Shown: in pieces, positions 1 to 9,011 of the stretch | Position numbering within the stretch: position 1 is the stretch's first letter | Layout: every line of letters starts with the position of its first letter | Assembly: GCF_900142375.1 (NCBI RefSeq) | Contig: NZ_FRAR01000006.1 | Span: 1-64,000, forward strand | From: Desulforamulus aeronauticus DSM 10349 | GTDB lineage: Bacteria; Bacillota; Desulfotomaculia; Desulfotomaculales; Desulfotomaculaceae | Reading direction: 5' to 3' | DNA length: 64,000 nt | The notes under the pieces: model-generated | What the model was told of the DNA's origin: nothing | The model's input: only the letters and a program-made list of their open reading frames with translations | Databases searched by the model: none | Translations under genes and position numbers: made by a program

Positions 1-118
1 TGACCCCGTTTGAAAAACGGAGCCAGGCGGTGTAAATCAAAAATATTCTACGATTTGCTTTTCTTTTCCGTGTCTATTTACTCTGGTTCGGTTCAAATTT
101 TATAACCGACACCAGCTT

Positions 119-2806
119 TTAAATTTTTTCAATTTTAACAGCACATATTTTAAATTCAGAAATATTGGACTTAGCACAACGGGCATCGTTCGTTAGTTGG
201 TTAATGGCTACCTCTGGAAAATGGAAAGAGGCAAAGACCATGCCTCGGGGCACCCTATCGGATATGTGGATCGAGCTGATGACGGTTCCCCGACGGGAAG
301 TCAATCGCACCCTTTCCCCTTGGTTTAGCCCCAAAGCTGTTGCATCCTGTAAGCTGACATCAAGCCGTTCCTCCGGGCAAATTTCCTGTAAACCGGTACG
401 TAGTGTCATACTGCCGGTATGGTAATGGAACAGCCTGCGACCGGTATTGAGTAGCAAAGGATATTGTTCATTGGGTAATTCTGCCGGCGATAAATAATGA
501 ACCGCATGAAACTTACCTTTACCCCTAACAAATTCTCCTTGATGCAGAAATGGCGTGCCTGGATGGTCTGCCTGCGGACAGGGCCACTGGATTCCTGCCT
601 GCTCCAACCGGGCATAGCTTATTCCAGCATAAGAGGGTGTTACTTTAGCAAGCTCCCGGAAGATTTCTTCCGGATGACCGTAAGACATGGGATAACCCAG
701 CAGATTGGATAAAGCACTAATAATTTGCCAGTCTGCCAAGCTGTCTCCTAGGGGCGGAACGGCCTGGCGTACCCGCTGTACCCGACGTTCGGTATTGGTA
801 AAAGTGCCGTCTTTTTCAGCAAAACTGACAGCAGGCAATACCACATCGGCCAGCTTAGCAGTTTCGGTAAGGAAAATATCCTGCACCACCAAAAAGTCCA
901 GCTTCGCTAAGCCATCCGCCACATGATGGGCATCGGCATCGGCAAGCACCGGATTTTCACCTACGATATACATGGCTTTTAGGGTTTCTTGCTGGGCGGC
1001 ATCCATCATTTGACCCAAGGTTAACCCCGGTTGTGCCGGTAAGGGGCCACCCCAAGCCTCGGCAAACTTTTGGCGGTAGGCATCATCGGCCACCGGCTGG
1101 TAACCGGTGAAAAAATTAGGCAGTGCCCCCATATCACAGGCACCCTGTACATTGTTTTGCCCCCGTAGAGGATTGATCCCGGTGGACTCCCGGCCGATTT
1201 GGCCGCACAGCAAAACCAGATTGGCCAGGGCTAAAACATTATCCGTCCCGGAAACATGCTGGGTTAGGCCCATGGTATAGACGACCGTGGCCTTCGCCGC
1301 TTGGGCATAGCCCCGGGCGGTTTGCCGCAGTACAGCAGCCGGTATACCGGTGAGCTGCTCCGCATATTCCGGTGTATAGGATTTTACGGCCTGTTTTAAA
1401 TCAGCCAATCCTTCACAGCGGGATCGGACAAACTCCTGATCCCATAACTCTTCCTCCAAAATCACATGTACCAAGCTATTGAGCAAAATAATATCTGTGC
1501 CCGATACCAGTTGTAGATGTTGTCCTGCCAGTTCCGCCAATTCTGTTTTACGTGGGTCCACCACCACCAAAGTTGCTCCCCGCTGGACCGCTTTGCGAAT
1601 ACGCAGAGAAATGATTGGGTGGGCTTCGGTGGTATTACTGCCAATAGCCAAAATAAAATCAGCCCCGGCAATCTCATCGATGGAATTGGTCATTGCTCCA
1701 CTCCCTACAGCAGCCGCCAGACCGGCGACCGTGGGAGAGTGTCAGAGTCGGGCACAATGATCAAGATTATTGGTAGCTAAAACCCGTCTGGCAAATTTAT
1801 TTAACAGATAATTCTCTTCATTGCTAATGCGGGCAGAAGCCAACACCCCGATGGCTGCACCACCGCTGTGTTGTTTAATTTGGCTTAGTCGTTGTGCTGT
1901 GTAGGCCAAGGCTTCCGACCAGCTAACTTCTTGCAAAACACCTGCTTTGCGAAGCAAAGGCTTTTTCAGGCGGTCCGGGTGGTGAATAAAGCCATGACCA
2001 AAACGTCCTTTGACACACAGATGTCGTCCGTTAAGACCACTGCCACCAGCCATGACACCAATTACCCGTTGATTTTTCACCTGCAGTTTTAGTTGACAGC
2101 CTACCCCACAATAAGGACAGGTGGTGGTTACAGAAGTCATTTCCCAGGGACGACCTTTACCACGCCTTTGTTTTCCAGTGAGAGCTCCCACCGGACACAC
2201 CTCCAGACAAGAGCCACAAAAAACACAACCGGACTGCTGCAAACCCTCGTCCAAAGCAGTGGCTATCCGAGCCCGAAAACCCCGGTGACTGAAATCGATC
2301 GCACTGCGGCCCACTACCTCGGAGCATACCCGAACACACTTACCGCACAAAATACATTTATTCATATCCCGAACAATAAAGGGGTTGTCCGCCTCAACCG
2401 GATGGTTTTGTCTTTCGCCTAAAAAGGCACCCCTCCGAACCCCGTAGCGATAGGCGTAATCCTGCAGCGCACAGGCCCCGGTTTTCTCACAGGTTAAGCA
2501 ATCCTCCGGGTGGTTCGCTAAAAGTAATTCCAAAATGGTACGACGGGCTTCCAAAACCCTGGCAGATTCGGTTTCGATTACCATACCGGGCCGAACTTCG
2601 GTAACACAGGCAGCAGGTAGGCTACCCCAGCCCGCAACCTCCACCACACAAAGGCGGCAACCACCGTAACGGCTTACTTCCGGGTCGTGGCAAAGGGTAG
2701 GAATTTCTATGCCGACATCTCTGGCAGCCGTCAAGATGGTTGTCCCGGCAGGTACAGTTATTGGCTGTTCATTAATGATGATGGTAACTTCAGACACCTG
2801 CTTCAC
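119..2806 (-). CDS. fdhA: NAD-linked formate dehydrogenase catalytic subunit, selenocysteine-containing
   Basis: Oxidises formate to CO2 (or the reverse) at a Mo/W-bis-pterin centre. The frame is read through an in-frame TGA at 1742-1744 as selenocysteine 355, giving 895 residues; context is HCARL-U-HSPTVAGLA, the typical FdhA active site. The N-terminus is NuoG-like: 2Fe-2S (Cys39, 50, 53, 67), His-Cys3 4Fe-4S (His99, Cys103, 106, 112), two 4Fe-4S clusters (Cys151-161 and Cys194-204), then the molybdopterin-domain 4Fe-4S (Cys230, 233, 237, 264). The C-terminus is the MopB cofactor-binding domain. It is the last gene of an operon with NuoF- and NuoE-like subunits, 3 nt after the NuoF gene. 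That architecture indicates a soluble NAD(P)-linked, possibly ferredoxin-bifurcating enzyme; bifurcation is inference. No Tat signal, so cytoplasmic. Confidence 0.93.
1704..1744 (-). promoter_or_regulatory. SECIS-like element of fdhA with its UGA codon
   Basis: On the minus strand the TGA at 1742-1744 is followed by an 8-bp stem (1724-1731 with 1711-1718, two wobble pairs) closed by a GGTCT loop at 1719-1723. The loop begins 19 nt after the TGA. As I recall it, the E. coli fdhF SECIS has the same loop at the same distance, so SelB-dependent decoding is strongly indicated. Confidence 0.85.
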
Positions 2807-2809
2807 CTC

Positions 2810-4759
2810 CTAGCCGCGCAACACGGCCCCAAATTTGCATTTATCCAGGCAGACGCCGCACTTAATACACCGCTCGGCGGTAATGGTGTGAGGCTGTTTT
2901 TTCTCGCCTTCAATGGCTCCCACCGGACAATTCTTAAGGCACAGTCCACAGCCCCGACAGCGATCGGCAGCAATGCTATATCGTACCAAGGAGGAACAAA
3001 CTCCGGCGGGACACCGTTTTTCTACAATATGGGCTAAATATTCTTCCCGGAAATATTGTAACGTGGAGAGTACCGGATTAGGACAGGCCTGCCCCAATCC
3101 GCAGAGGGATGTATTTTTGACCACACGGCACAGTCTCTCCAAATCCCCCAAGTCTTTTAAATCTGCTTTCCCTTGGCAAATCCGCTCTAAAATTTCCAGC
3201 ATCCGTTTGGTGCCTTCCCGACAGGGAGTACACTTGCCACAGGATTCTGCCTGGGTAAAGGCCAGAAAGAAACGAGCCACATCCACCATGCAGGTATCCT
3301 CACCCATGACCACCATACCACCGGAACCAATGGTAGCTCCGGCGGTGGTGAGGGAATCGAAATCCACCGGGAGTTCCAGGTGCTGCTCTGTAAGGCAACC
3401 GCCCGAAGGTCCTCCCAGTTGGACTGCTTTAAAACTTTTACCGTCCCGGATACCGCCCCCAATACCAAAGATAATCTCTCGTAAGGGTTGTCCCATAGGA
3501 ATTTCTACTAATCCAGGGTTGGTAACCGCACCGCTTAGGGCAAAAATTTTAGTGCCCGGGGACTTTACTGTACCTAACTTACGGTATGCTTCCGTTCCAG
3601 TTTGGATCAGCACCGGAATATTGGCTAACGTTTCTACGTTGTTCAACACCGTAGGCTTTTCCCAAAGTCCCTTCTCGGTTGAGCGGGGAGGCTTTACCCG
3701 AGGCATGCCCCGTAAGCCTTCAATGGAGGCTTGCAGGGCCGTGCCTTCACCACACACAAAGGCGCCGGCACCCTCCTTTAGCGCAATATCAAATTGAAAA
3801 CCGGAACCCATGATATTGCTGCCCAAAAGGCCCACTTGCTGAGCCTGGTGAATCGCTATTTTCAGTCTTTTAATGGCCAGAGGATATTCCGCCCGACAAT
3901 AGATATAACCCTTGGTGGAACCTACCGCAAAACCGGCAATCAGCATTCCTTCCAGTACTGAGTGGGGGTCTCCCTCCAGAAGAGAGCGATCCATAAAGGC
4001 CCCTGGATCTCCTTCATCCGCATTACAAATGATGTATTTTACATCCCCTGCCGCTTTGCGGGCCGAGGCCCACTTTCGCCCGGTGGGAAATCCCGCCCCG
4101 CCTCTTCCCCGTAGGCCCGAACGCTGTACTTCTTCAATTACTTCATCTGGGGTCATCTGCTGCAACACCTTAACCAGACTGCGGTATCCTCCCACTGCTA
4201 GATAATCCGCCAGTGATTCTGGATTGATTTGCCCGCAATTTCGTAAAAGCAACCGGGTTTGGCCGGCATAAAAGGGAATATCTTGAAAGTACGGGTAGCT
4301 GTTGCCTGCGGTGTCTTGATAAAGTAATCGTTTAACAACTTGTTGGTTAACCAAATGGCTAAGCACAATATCTTGGATGTCCTTAGGTTTAACTTTGGTA
4401 TAAAAAATCCCTTCTGGTTTGATATGCAAAATCGGCCCATTCTCACAAAAACCGTGGCAACTAGTCTTTTTCACCTGGACAGAATTTCCCAGATTATGAG
4501 CTGTTATCTCCTGGTTCAGTAAATCAACTAAATTTGCTGCTCCCGAAGAGGTACAGCCGGTGCCACCGCAGACGATGATTTGCCTACCGGGAGAATCAGA
4601 GGGAATGGTAACTTCATCGATGAATGCTTTGCGTTGCTGTCGGCATTCTTTACTCTCATGGCAAAGGGGGCCTTCTGTACGACAAAGCAGGTACTCAGAA
4701 CATGGTGAAGCCGGTGTATGAGTACACCGCTGACAACAGGCCTCCATTAAATTCCTCAT
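2810..4759 (-). CDS. NuoF/HydB-like FMN- and NADH-binding subunit of formate dehydrogenase
   Basis: Diaphorase subunit carrying electrons between NAD(H), FMN and Fe-S clusters of the formate dehydrogenase. Of 649 residues, about 55-130 form a thioredoxin-like 2Fe-2S domain (Cys64, 69, 101, 105), followed by the NuoF core with the glycine-rich GRGGAGFPTG NADH/FMN loop and the 4Fe-4S motif ESCGKCTPCREG. The last ~55 residues are a two-cluster ferredoxin domain (CRGCGLCLKNCP and CIKCGVCLDKC). This HydB-type layout is known from bifurcating hydrogenases and formate dehydrogenases. The first 40 residues carry seven extra cysteines (8, 9, 12, 20, 26, 33, 39) of unknown role. It lies 12 nt downstream of the NuoE-like gene. 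Confidence 0.9.
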   Translation of the reverse strand: MRNLMEACCQRCTHTPASPCSEYLLCRTEGPLCHESKECRQQRKAFIDEVTIPSDSPGRQIIVCGGTGCTSSGAANLVDLLNQEITAHNLGNSVQVKKTSCHGFCENGPILHIKPEGIFYTKVKPKDIQDIVLSHLVNQQVVKRLLYQDTAGNSYPYFQDIPFYAGQTRLLLRNCGQINPESLADYLAVGGYRSLVKVLQQMTPDEVIEEVQRSGLRGRGGAGFPTGRKWASARKAAGDVKYIICNADEGDPGAFMDRSLLEGDPHSVLEGMLIAGFAVGSTKGYIYCRAEYPLAIKRLKIAIHQAQQVGLLGSNIMGSGFQFDIALKEGAGAFVCGEGTALQASIEGLRGMPRVKPPRSTEKGLWEKPTVLNNVETLANIPVLIQTGTEAYRKLGTVKSPGTKIFALSGAVTNPGLVEIPMGQPLREIIFGIGGGIRDGKSFKAVQLGGPSGGCLTEQHLELPVDFDSLTTAGATIGSGGMVVMGEDTCMVDVARFFLAFTQAESCGKCTPCREGTKRMLEILERICQGKADLKDLGDLERLCRVVKNTSLCGLGQACPNPVLSTLQYFREEYLAHIVEKRCPAGVCSSLVRYSIAADRCRGCGLCLKNCPVGAIEGEKKQPHTITAERCIKCGVCLDKCKFGAVLRG

Positions 4760-4771
4760 GTCCTCTGCCCC

Positions 4772-5230
4772 CTATTCGCACGTGGTAATTTTTTGCAACA
4801 CCTTTTCCGGTGTTAGTTGACCTACCGTTTGGTCGTTTATCATCACTACCGGGGCCAAACCACAGGCTCCTAGACACGCCACGGTTTCTAAAGTAAATTT
4901 TAGATCCTCCGTAGTCTCCCCTGGCTGGGCACCAAGATAATTTTTTAATACTTCCATTAGTTTACTGCCACCTCTCACATGGCAAGCAGTTCCCTGACAT
5001 ACCTTAATGATATGTCGCCCTCTGGGTTTTAAATGAAATTGTGAATAAAAGGTAGCTACCCCATAGGTGCGAGAAGTGGGTATTCGTAATCTCGAGGAGA
5101 TGATGCGTATTAGTTCCGGGGATAAATAGCCATAAATCTCTTGAGCTTGCTGTAGTACCGGTATCAAAGCTCCGGGAGTGTCCTGGTACTTGGTTAACAA
5201 TTCTTCCAGTTTTTCGTCCAGGGATAACAC
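4772..5230 (-). CDS. NuoE/HydA-like thioredoxin-fold 2Fe-2S subunit
   Basis: 152-residue 2Fe-2S protein that partners the NuoF-like subunit; the length is typical of NuoE/HoxE. Cysteine ligands are visible in CQGTACHVRGG and CLGACGLAPV. The N-terminal half is helical, with the YGYLSPE pattern usual in NuoE. First gene of the three-gene formate dehydrogenase operon. The start is uncertain: the in-frame GTG at 5228-5230 sits only 1 nt after GGAGG, while a CTG four codons in has more normal spacing; an in-frame stop lies just upstream, so nothing longer is possible. Confidence 0.88.
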   Translation of the reverse strand: MLSLDEKLEELLTKYQDTPGALIPVLQQAQEIYGYLSPELIRIISSRLRIPTSRTYGVATFYSQFHLKPRGRHIIKVCQGTACHVRGGSKLMEVLKNYLGAQPGETTEDLKFTLETVACLGACGLAPVVMINDQTVGQLTPEKVLQKITTCE

Positions 5231-5253
5231 ACCTCCATACTGTTTCTCAATAA

Positions 5254-5281
5254 ATCATATTGTACTATTTTTATTTGTAAA
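5254..5281 (-). promoter_or_regulatory. Putative sigma-A promoter of the fdh operon
   Basis: On the minus strand TTTACA (5276-5281) and TATGAT (5254-5259) are separated by 16 bp, about 24 nt upstream of the first gene. Pattern match only. Confidence 0.45.
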
Positions 5282-5318
5282 GCACCATCCTCTGTGCCTT
5301 AACCATTTTTTCCATACT

Positions 5319-5392
5319 TTCTAAGAGAGCACAAAAAGCTAGGGGTGCTGGTATCGAAACCAGCACCCCTAGCTTTTTGTGCTCTCTTAGAA
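5319..5392 (-). terminator. 34-bp perfect inverted repeat, terminator after the symporter/metS genes
   Basis: Arms 5319-5352 and 5359-5392 are perfectly complementary around a 6-nt loop, with a G+C-rich inner part and A/T-rich outer part. It separates the symporter transcript from the fdh operon and may terminate on both strands. The metS-like stop codon (5387-5389) is inside the arm. Confidence 0.8.
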
Positions 5393-5485
5393 TTTCTTTC
5401 TTAAAGCAACGGACAGACAGTAGGCTGCACCGCCCCAAAGTAAAATCATAGCCAACACCATCATAAAAATTGCACTACCTGTCAA
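5387..5485 (-). CDS. metS: MetS-like small membrane subunit of NSS symporter
   Basis: 32-residue single-span membrane peptide, presumably required with the large subunit as described for MetPS-type transporters. It starts with TTG (5483-5485) preceded by an AAGGGGGG ribosome site at about 7 nt, overlapping the 3' end of the symporter gene by 11 nt. The hydrophobic core MMVLAMILLWGGAAYCL followed by a basic tail (LRKKF) matches the small-subunit pattern I recall, especially LWGGAAYC. The stop codon is inside the terminator hairpin. Sequence and position agree; the substrate of the pair is not shown. Confidence 0.75.
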   Translation of the reverse strand: MTGSAIFMMVLAMILLWGGAAYCLSVALRKKF

Positions 5486-6986
5486 GAGAAATCCCCCCTT
5501 TAACAAGAGTTTGTTCACCTTTCCACTTGTAAGAGGCCATCAGCACACCGCCAACCACAATCACAATTAAAACAAACCAACCCATCCAGAACAAAGCATC
5601 CGGCGGATAGCCCTCATAAGGCTTCTTCAGATCGCCGATTAAGGTCATGATACCAGTGTAGCCAGCCACCAATGGAGTGACTACTTTAATGGCAAACAAC
5701 CACCAATTACCAATTTTGAAGTCAGAGATTGGGTTTACGTGATCCTTAATGGATTTCAAGTCAAACAGCCAACCGAGTAGCAATACCTGAATGAGTCCGG
5801 CAAACACGATACCAAAGTTATTGGTAAAATGGTCCACAATATCCAAGATGTAAAGACCGGCCCCAGTTGCAAATAACAGACTGCAAACTGCAGCGGTACC
5901 AGTATACATAATAGTTGCTTTTTTACGTCCCATCTCAAATTTATCCATGATTGAGGCAATGGCAGCTTCATTAATGGAAATTAGTGACGTGATACCAGCA
6001 AAGGTCAGTGCGAGAAAAAATAGGACACCGAAGATAGGAGCAGCACTCCCTAATGAACTAATCGCTGCTGGGAAAGTAATGAAGGCAAGGCCTACCCCTG
6101 CACTAGCAACCTCTTTTACATCTACTCCTTGGGTAAAGGCCATATGTCCTAAGATACTAAATACCGCCATACCTGCTAATACACTGAAGCTACAGTTGGT
6201 TAAACAGGTGGTAAAGGCGTTATTTACAACGTCTGATTTTTTGGGCAGATAACTGGAATAAGTGATCATAATAGCAAAACAAATACTTAAGTCAAAAAAT
6301 ATCTGTCCATAGGCTGCAGTCCAAATCTTGTAGTCAAAAATTCTGCTGAAATCCGGTTCAAATAAGAAGTTCAGACCTGCTGCGGAACCGGGTAGAGTAA
6401 CTCCACGGATAACAATAAATACAACCATGAAAAACAAAATAGGAATTAAATATTTGGCTATCCGTTCAATACCCGCTTTAACACCGGTGTAAATAGCAAC
6501 AAAGGCGACAATCCAGGCCACAGCCAGTGGTAATAAAATCTGTGTATTGATACCGCCTAATTCAAAGGGACCACCAGTGAGTTTTAAATAGCTACCAAAG
6601 AAAAAGTCCTTTGGAGCATCTCCCCAAGCTATATTCAGTGAAAATATTACGTAGGATAAGGCCCAAGCAATAACCACAACATAATAAATTGAAATAAAGA
6701 AACAAACCAGTACCTGCCACCAGCCCAACCACTCCCACTTGGGATTAATTTTAAAGAACGTAAGTGGGGCACTGCCACGATATTTATGACCGATACCAAA
6801 CTCTAGAATCATGATCGGGATACCAGCTGTTAAGAGAGCAAATAAATAGCAAAGAAAGAAAATACCACCGCCGTTGTCAGCCGCCATGTAGGGGAATCTC
6901 CAAATGTTTCCTAACCCTACGGCAGATCCCACCGCCGCCATGATAAAACCAAATCTAGATCCCCACTGTTCACGTTGTCCCAACAA
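5475..6986 (-). CDS. Sodium-dependent amino-acid symporter (NSS/SNF family), MetP-like
   Basis: 503-residue membrane transporter importing an amino acid or related amine with Na+. The N-terminus EQWGSRFGFIMAAVGSAVGLGNIWRFPY is typical of the family: the GSAVGLGNIWRFPY part is the conserved unwound TM1 with Na1/Na2 and substrate contacts. About 12 hydrophobic segments follow. Start is TTG at 6984-6986 or the adjacent TTG, both after AGGAGG. The linked MetS-like peptide suggests a methionine/alanine-type two-subunit transporter, but substrate cannot be read from sequence. It is a separate transcript between two formate dehydrogenase operons. Confidence 0.9.
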   Translation of the reverse strand: MLGQREQWGSRFGFIMAAVGSAVGLGNIWRFPYMAADNGGGIFFLCYLFALLTAGIPIMILEFGIGHKYRGSAPLTFFKINPKWEWLGWWQVLVCFFISIYYVVVIAWALSYVIFSLNIAWGDAPKDFFFGSYLKLTGGPFELGGINTQILLPLAVAWIVAFVAIYTGVKAGIERIAKYLIPILFFMVVFIVIRGVTLPGSAAGLNFLFEPDFSRIFDYKIWTAAYGQIFFDLSICFAIMITYSSYLPKKSDVVNNAFTTCLTNCSFSVLAGMAVFSILGHMAFTQGVDVKEVASAGVGLAFITFPAAISSLGSAAPIFGVLFFLALTFAGITSLISINEAAIASIMDKFEMGRKKATIMYTGTAAVCSLLFATGAGLYILDIVDHFTNNFGIVFAGLIQVLLLGWLFDLKSIKDHVNPISDFKIGNWWLFAIKVVTPLVAGYTGIMTLIGDLKKPYEGYPPDALFWMGWFVLIVIVVGGVLMASYKWKGEQTLVKGGISLDR

Positions 6987-7254
6987 AAAAACCTCCTAAC
7001 AAAAATTATGATCCGAAATACCGTTGTTTATTTCTAAGGTACATCCCTCCTTGTCTAAGGCACATGTGTCAATTACTGTACAAATGTTTATTTTTTAAAT
7101 TTCTACAGTTTTTAAAAAATACCTTCTAATTTAATTGTCTAGATTGTTGACACTCACAAAAATGCTTACTTTTCTCGATGTTCAATTTATTGACATGGAC
7201 ATACTTAAAAGCCTTTACCTTTGTAACCTTAGTTCTTTATACTTTTAAACATAA
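6987..7254. other. Intergenic region upstream of the symporter
   Basis: A+T-rich, with no supported gene. It holds the symporter ribosome site (AGGAGG about 5 nt before the TTG start) and presumably its promoter. An AAGGAGGG at about 7045 precedes a 12-codon ORF (7006-7044) with too short a spacing to be convincing. Confidence 0.5.
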
Positions 7255-7279
7255 TAAAAAGACCTGCTGTCAGCAGGTC
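7255..7279 (-). terminator. Rho-independent terminator of the tat-fdn operon
   Basis: Inverted repeat 7261-7268/7272-7279 (GACCTGCT/AGCAGGTC), followed on the minus strand by a T-run. It lies about 50 nt beyond tatC. Confidence 0.85.
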
Positions 7280-7331
7280 CCTGGAAAGATACTTCTTGTT
7301 AAATTAGTTTATCATTCATCGTTACCTAAAA

Positions 7332-8162
7332 CTATTTTTCCTCTTCTCTAGCAGTAACGTTACTTTCTTCCGCTATTTTTTCTAAAGCCTCTGCCTGAGC
7401 TTGACGCTTTGCTTTCCTCTTTTTCAGCCATTCTACCAGTTTAACAATGGAAGCACCTATTTCGAACATCAAATACATGGGTGCAGCCATCATCAAAGGT
7501 GTGATTATATCCGGGGAGGGCACCATAACTGCACCGGTCACTACTGAAATTAGAATGGCCATTTTCCTCTTTTTGACCATCCATTCATAATTAATGATAC
7601 CCAGTTGGGCCAACAGAAAGACGGCCAAGGGTAGCTCGAAAACGATACCAAAGGGTAAAATAAACATCATGGCAAAGGAAACATAATTGCTAATGGTCAG
7701 CATGGGCAGCAGTTCTTCCCCACCAAAATGCAGTAAAAACTTGACCCCAACGCTAAATACGGTGTAAAAGGCAAATAGGATACCAGCAATAAAAAACACG
7801 TAAGACACTATCACAAAGAGGGTAAAGTAAACCTTCTCCATCTTGCGCAGTGCCGGCATAATAAAGGCCCAAAATTGCCAAAGCACTACCGGGAGGGCAG
7901 CCAGGAAGCCAAGAAAAAAGGATAACTTAATTTTTGTCATGAGGGCTTCCAAAATGCCGATGTAGTGCATTTTGTTACCGGTTGCCAAAACCGGTTTTAA
8001 AATAATTTCCATGATGCGATCACTAAAAAACCAACAAACACCAGCCATGACAACCGTCGCAAGCAAAGAGATAATTAGCACCCGGCGGAGTTCCTCCAGG
8101 TGCTCCATCATCGTTTGATCCTTTTCTTCTACCAAAGTCGATTTCCCCCTTCTGCTCTGCAA
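7332..8162 (-). CDS. tatC: Twin-arginine translocase subunit TatC
   Basis: Polytopic receptor of the Tat pathway that binds twin-arginine signal peptides. 276 residues, with the N-terminal MEHLEELRRVL motif and six hydrophobic segments; the basic/glutamate-rich tail of about 30 residues is cytoplasmic. Last gene of the tatA-fdnG-fdnH-nrfD-fdhE-tatC operon, 12 nt after fdhE, so it probably serves export of the Tat-signal-bearing FdnG encoded upstream. Length is slightly above the usual ~250. Confidence 0.93.
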   Translation of the reverse strand: MQSRRGKSTLVEEKDQTMMEHLEELRRVLIISLLATVVMAGVCWFFSDRIMEIILKPVLATGNKMHYIGILEALMTKIKLSFFLGFLAALPVVLWQFWAFIMPALRKMEKVYFTLFVIVSYVFFIAGILFAFYTVFSVGVKFLLHFGGEELLPMLTISNYVSFAMMFILPFGIVFELPLAVFLLAQLGIINYEWMVKKRKMAILISVVTGAVMVPSPDIITPLMMAAPMYLMFEIGASIVKLVEWLKKRKAKRQAQAEALEKIAEESNVTAREEEK

Positions 8163-8174
8163 GTGACTGTTGCT

Positions 8175-8987
8175 TTAGACCTGTTGCCTCTTGTCGCCTC
8201 GTTGATATCCCTCTGACTGGGCTAACTTGTCCAATTCAACAGTGGCTAAATCCTCACAAAACAGATCTACCTCTCCACTAACCCGCTCGTCTACCGTTTT
8301 TAAATAGCTTTTGCAACGGTCACACAGATAGACACGGTATTGCTTATGATCATCCAGTGCTATAAAAGATGCCTCGGAAGCGTTCTCATCTTTACAATAG
8401 GGGCAACCAATTCTTTTATACCGCCATTCCGTCTCACAACGACCACAGAATAATTTACGGTAACCTTCCGAACCAGCTAATTTAGCCATGGTCGGTTGAT
8501 CCCCACACACAGGGCAATGACCATGGGCCCAATCACCAAGGGGTAATTGCTTAGCCACTTCCTCTCCATAGGTCTTTAACAGTGGTCGAAAGGTGACTTG
8601 GGCTAAGAAATCTAACAGTTCAAGGGAAATATTTAATTTTTTAGCCCACCTAGTTTTTTGACCATCTACCTTGAACAGGGAGTTAATAAACTCTTCCCAG
8701 GTAGTCTTGTCCATATCCTGTAGTGCCTGCAAAAAAGCGTTTGAAACAGGCCGTGGACCGGCCTGCCACCTTTGGCAGGCCTGGGCCACAGAATAAAAAT
8801 GTTCAAACCACTTTATGGCATCTATGGACGGGGGAACCAAGGCTAATATCGCTTCTCCCTGCTCCCACCGCTTTATTTGTTCGGAATCTAGAGTAAGCTT
8901 ACACTCTAATGATGCTGCATCATTTCCTAAATCCATAACTTCGAGGTAAAAGTTTGCCAGCTTGTCATTGTCATTTCTTTTCTCCAT
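8175..8987 (-). CDS. fdhE: Formate dehydrogenase accessory protein FdhE
   Basis: Cytoplasmic maturation factor for exported formate dehydrogenases. 270 residues; the C-terminal half has the four CxxC pairs of the rubredoxin-like FdhE fold (CPVC, CGRC, CPYC, CDRC between about residues 175 and 235). In E. coli, FdhE interacts with the catalytic subunit before Tat export, consistent with its position between the membrane subunit and tatC. The N-terminal half is poorly conserved and helical. Confidence 0.9.
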   Translation of the reverse strand: MEKRNDNDKLANFYLEVMDLGNDAASLECKLTLDSEQIKRWEQGEAILALVPPSIDAIKWFEHFYSVAQACQRWQAGPRPVSNAFLQALQDMDKTTWEEFINSLFKVDGQKTRWAKKLNISLELLDFLAQVTFRPLLKTYGEEVAKQLPLGDWAHGHCPVCGDQPTMAKLAGSEGYRKLFCGRCETEWRYKRIGCPYCKDENASEASFIALDDHKQYRVYLCDRCKSYLKTVDERVSGEVDLFCEDLATVELDKLAQSEGYQRGDKRQQV

Positions 8988-9011
8988 TAGAGCAGCTCCT
9001 TTTGCCCCGCT

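Noticed and set aside
1-118. Possible riboswitch or gene at the left edge
   Set aside because: Only a 6-bp hairpin (6-11/15-20) is visible downstream of fdhA; too little to call.
119-2806. Frameshift or pseudogene interpretation of the two fdhA pieces
   Set aside because: Both pieces are in the same frame, the break is a single TGA at the expected Sec position, and a SECIS-like hairpin follows.
2913-3797. Long + strand open frame (294 codons) opposite the NuoF-like gene
   Set aside because: It is the antisense shadow of a strongly conserved gene; the product is Ser/Pro/Arg-rich with no domain and no ribosome site.
7006-7044. 12-codon leader peptide upstream of the symporter
   Set aside because: AAGGAGG is only one or two nt from its ATG and no attenuator hairpin follows.
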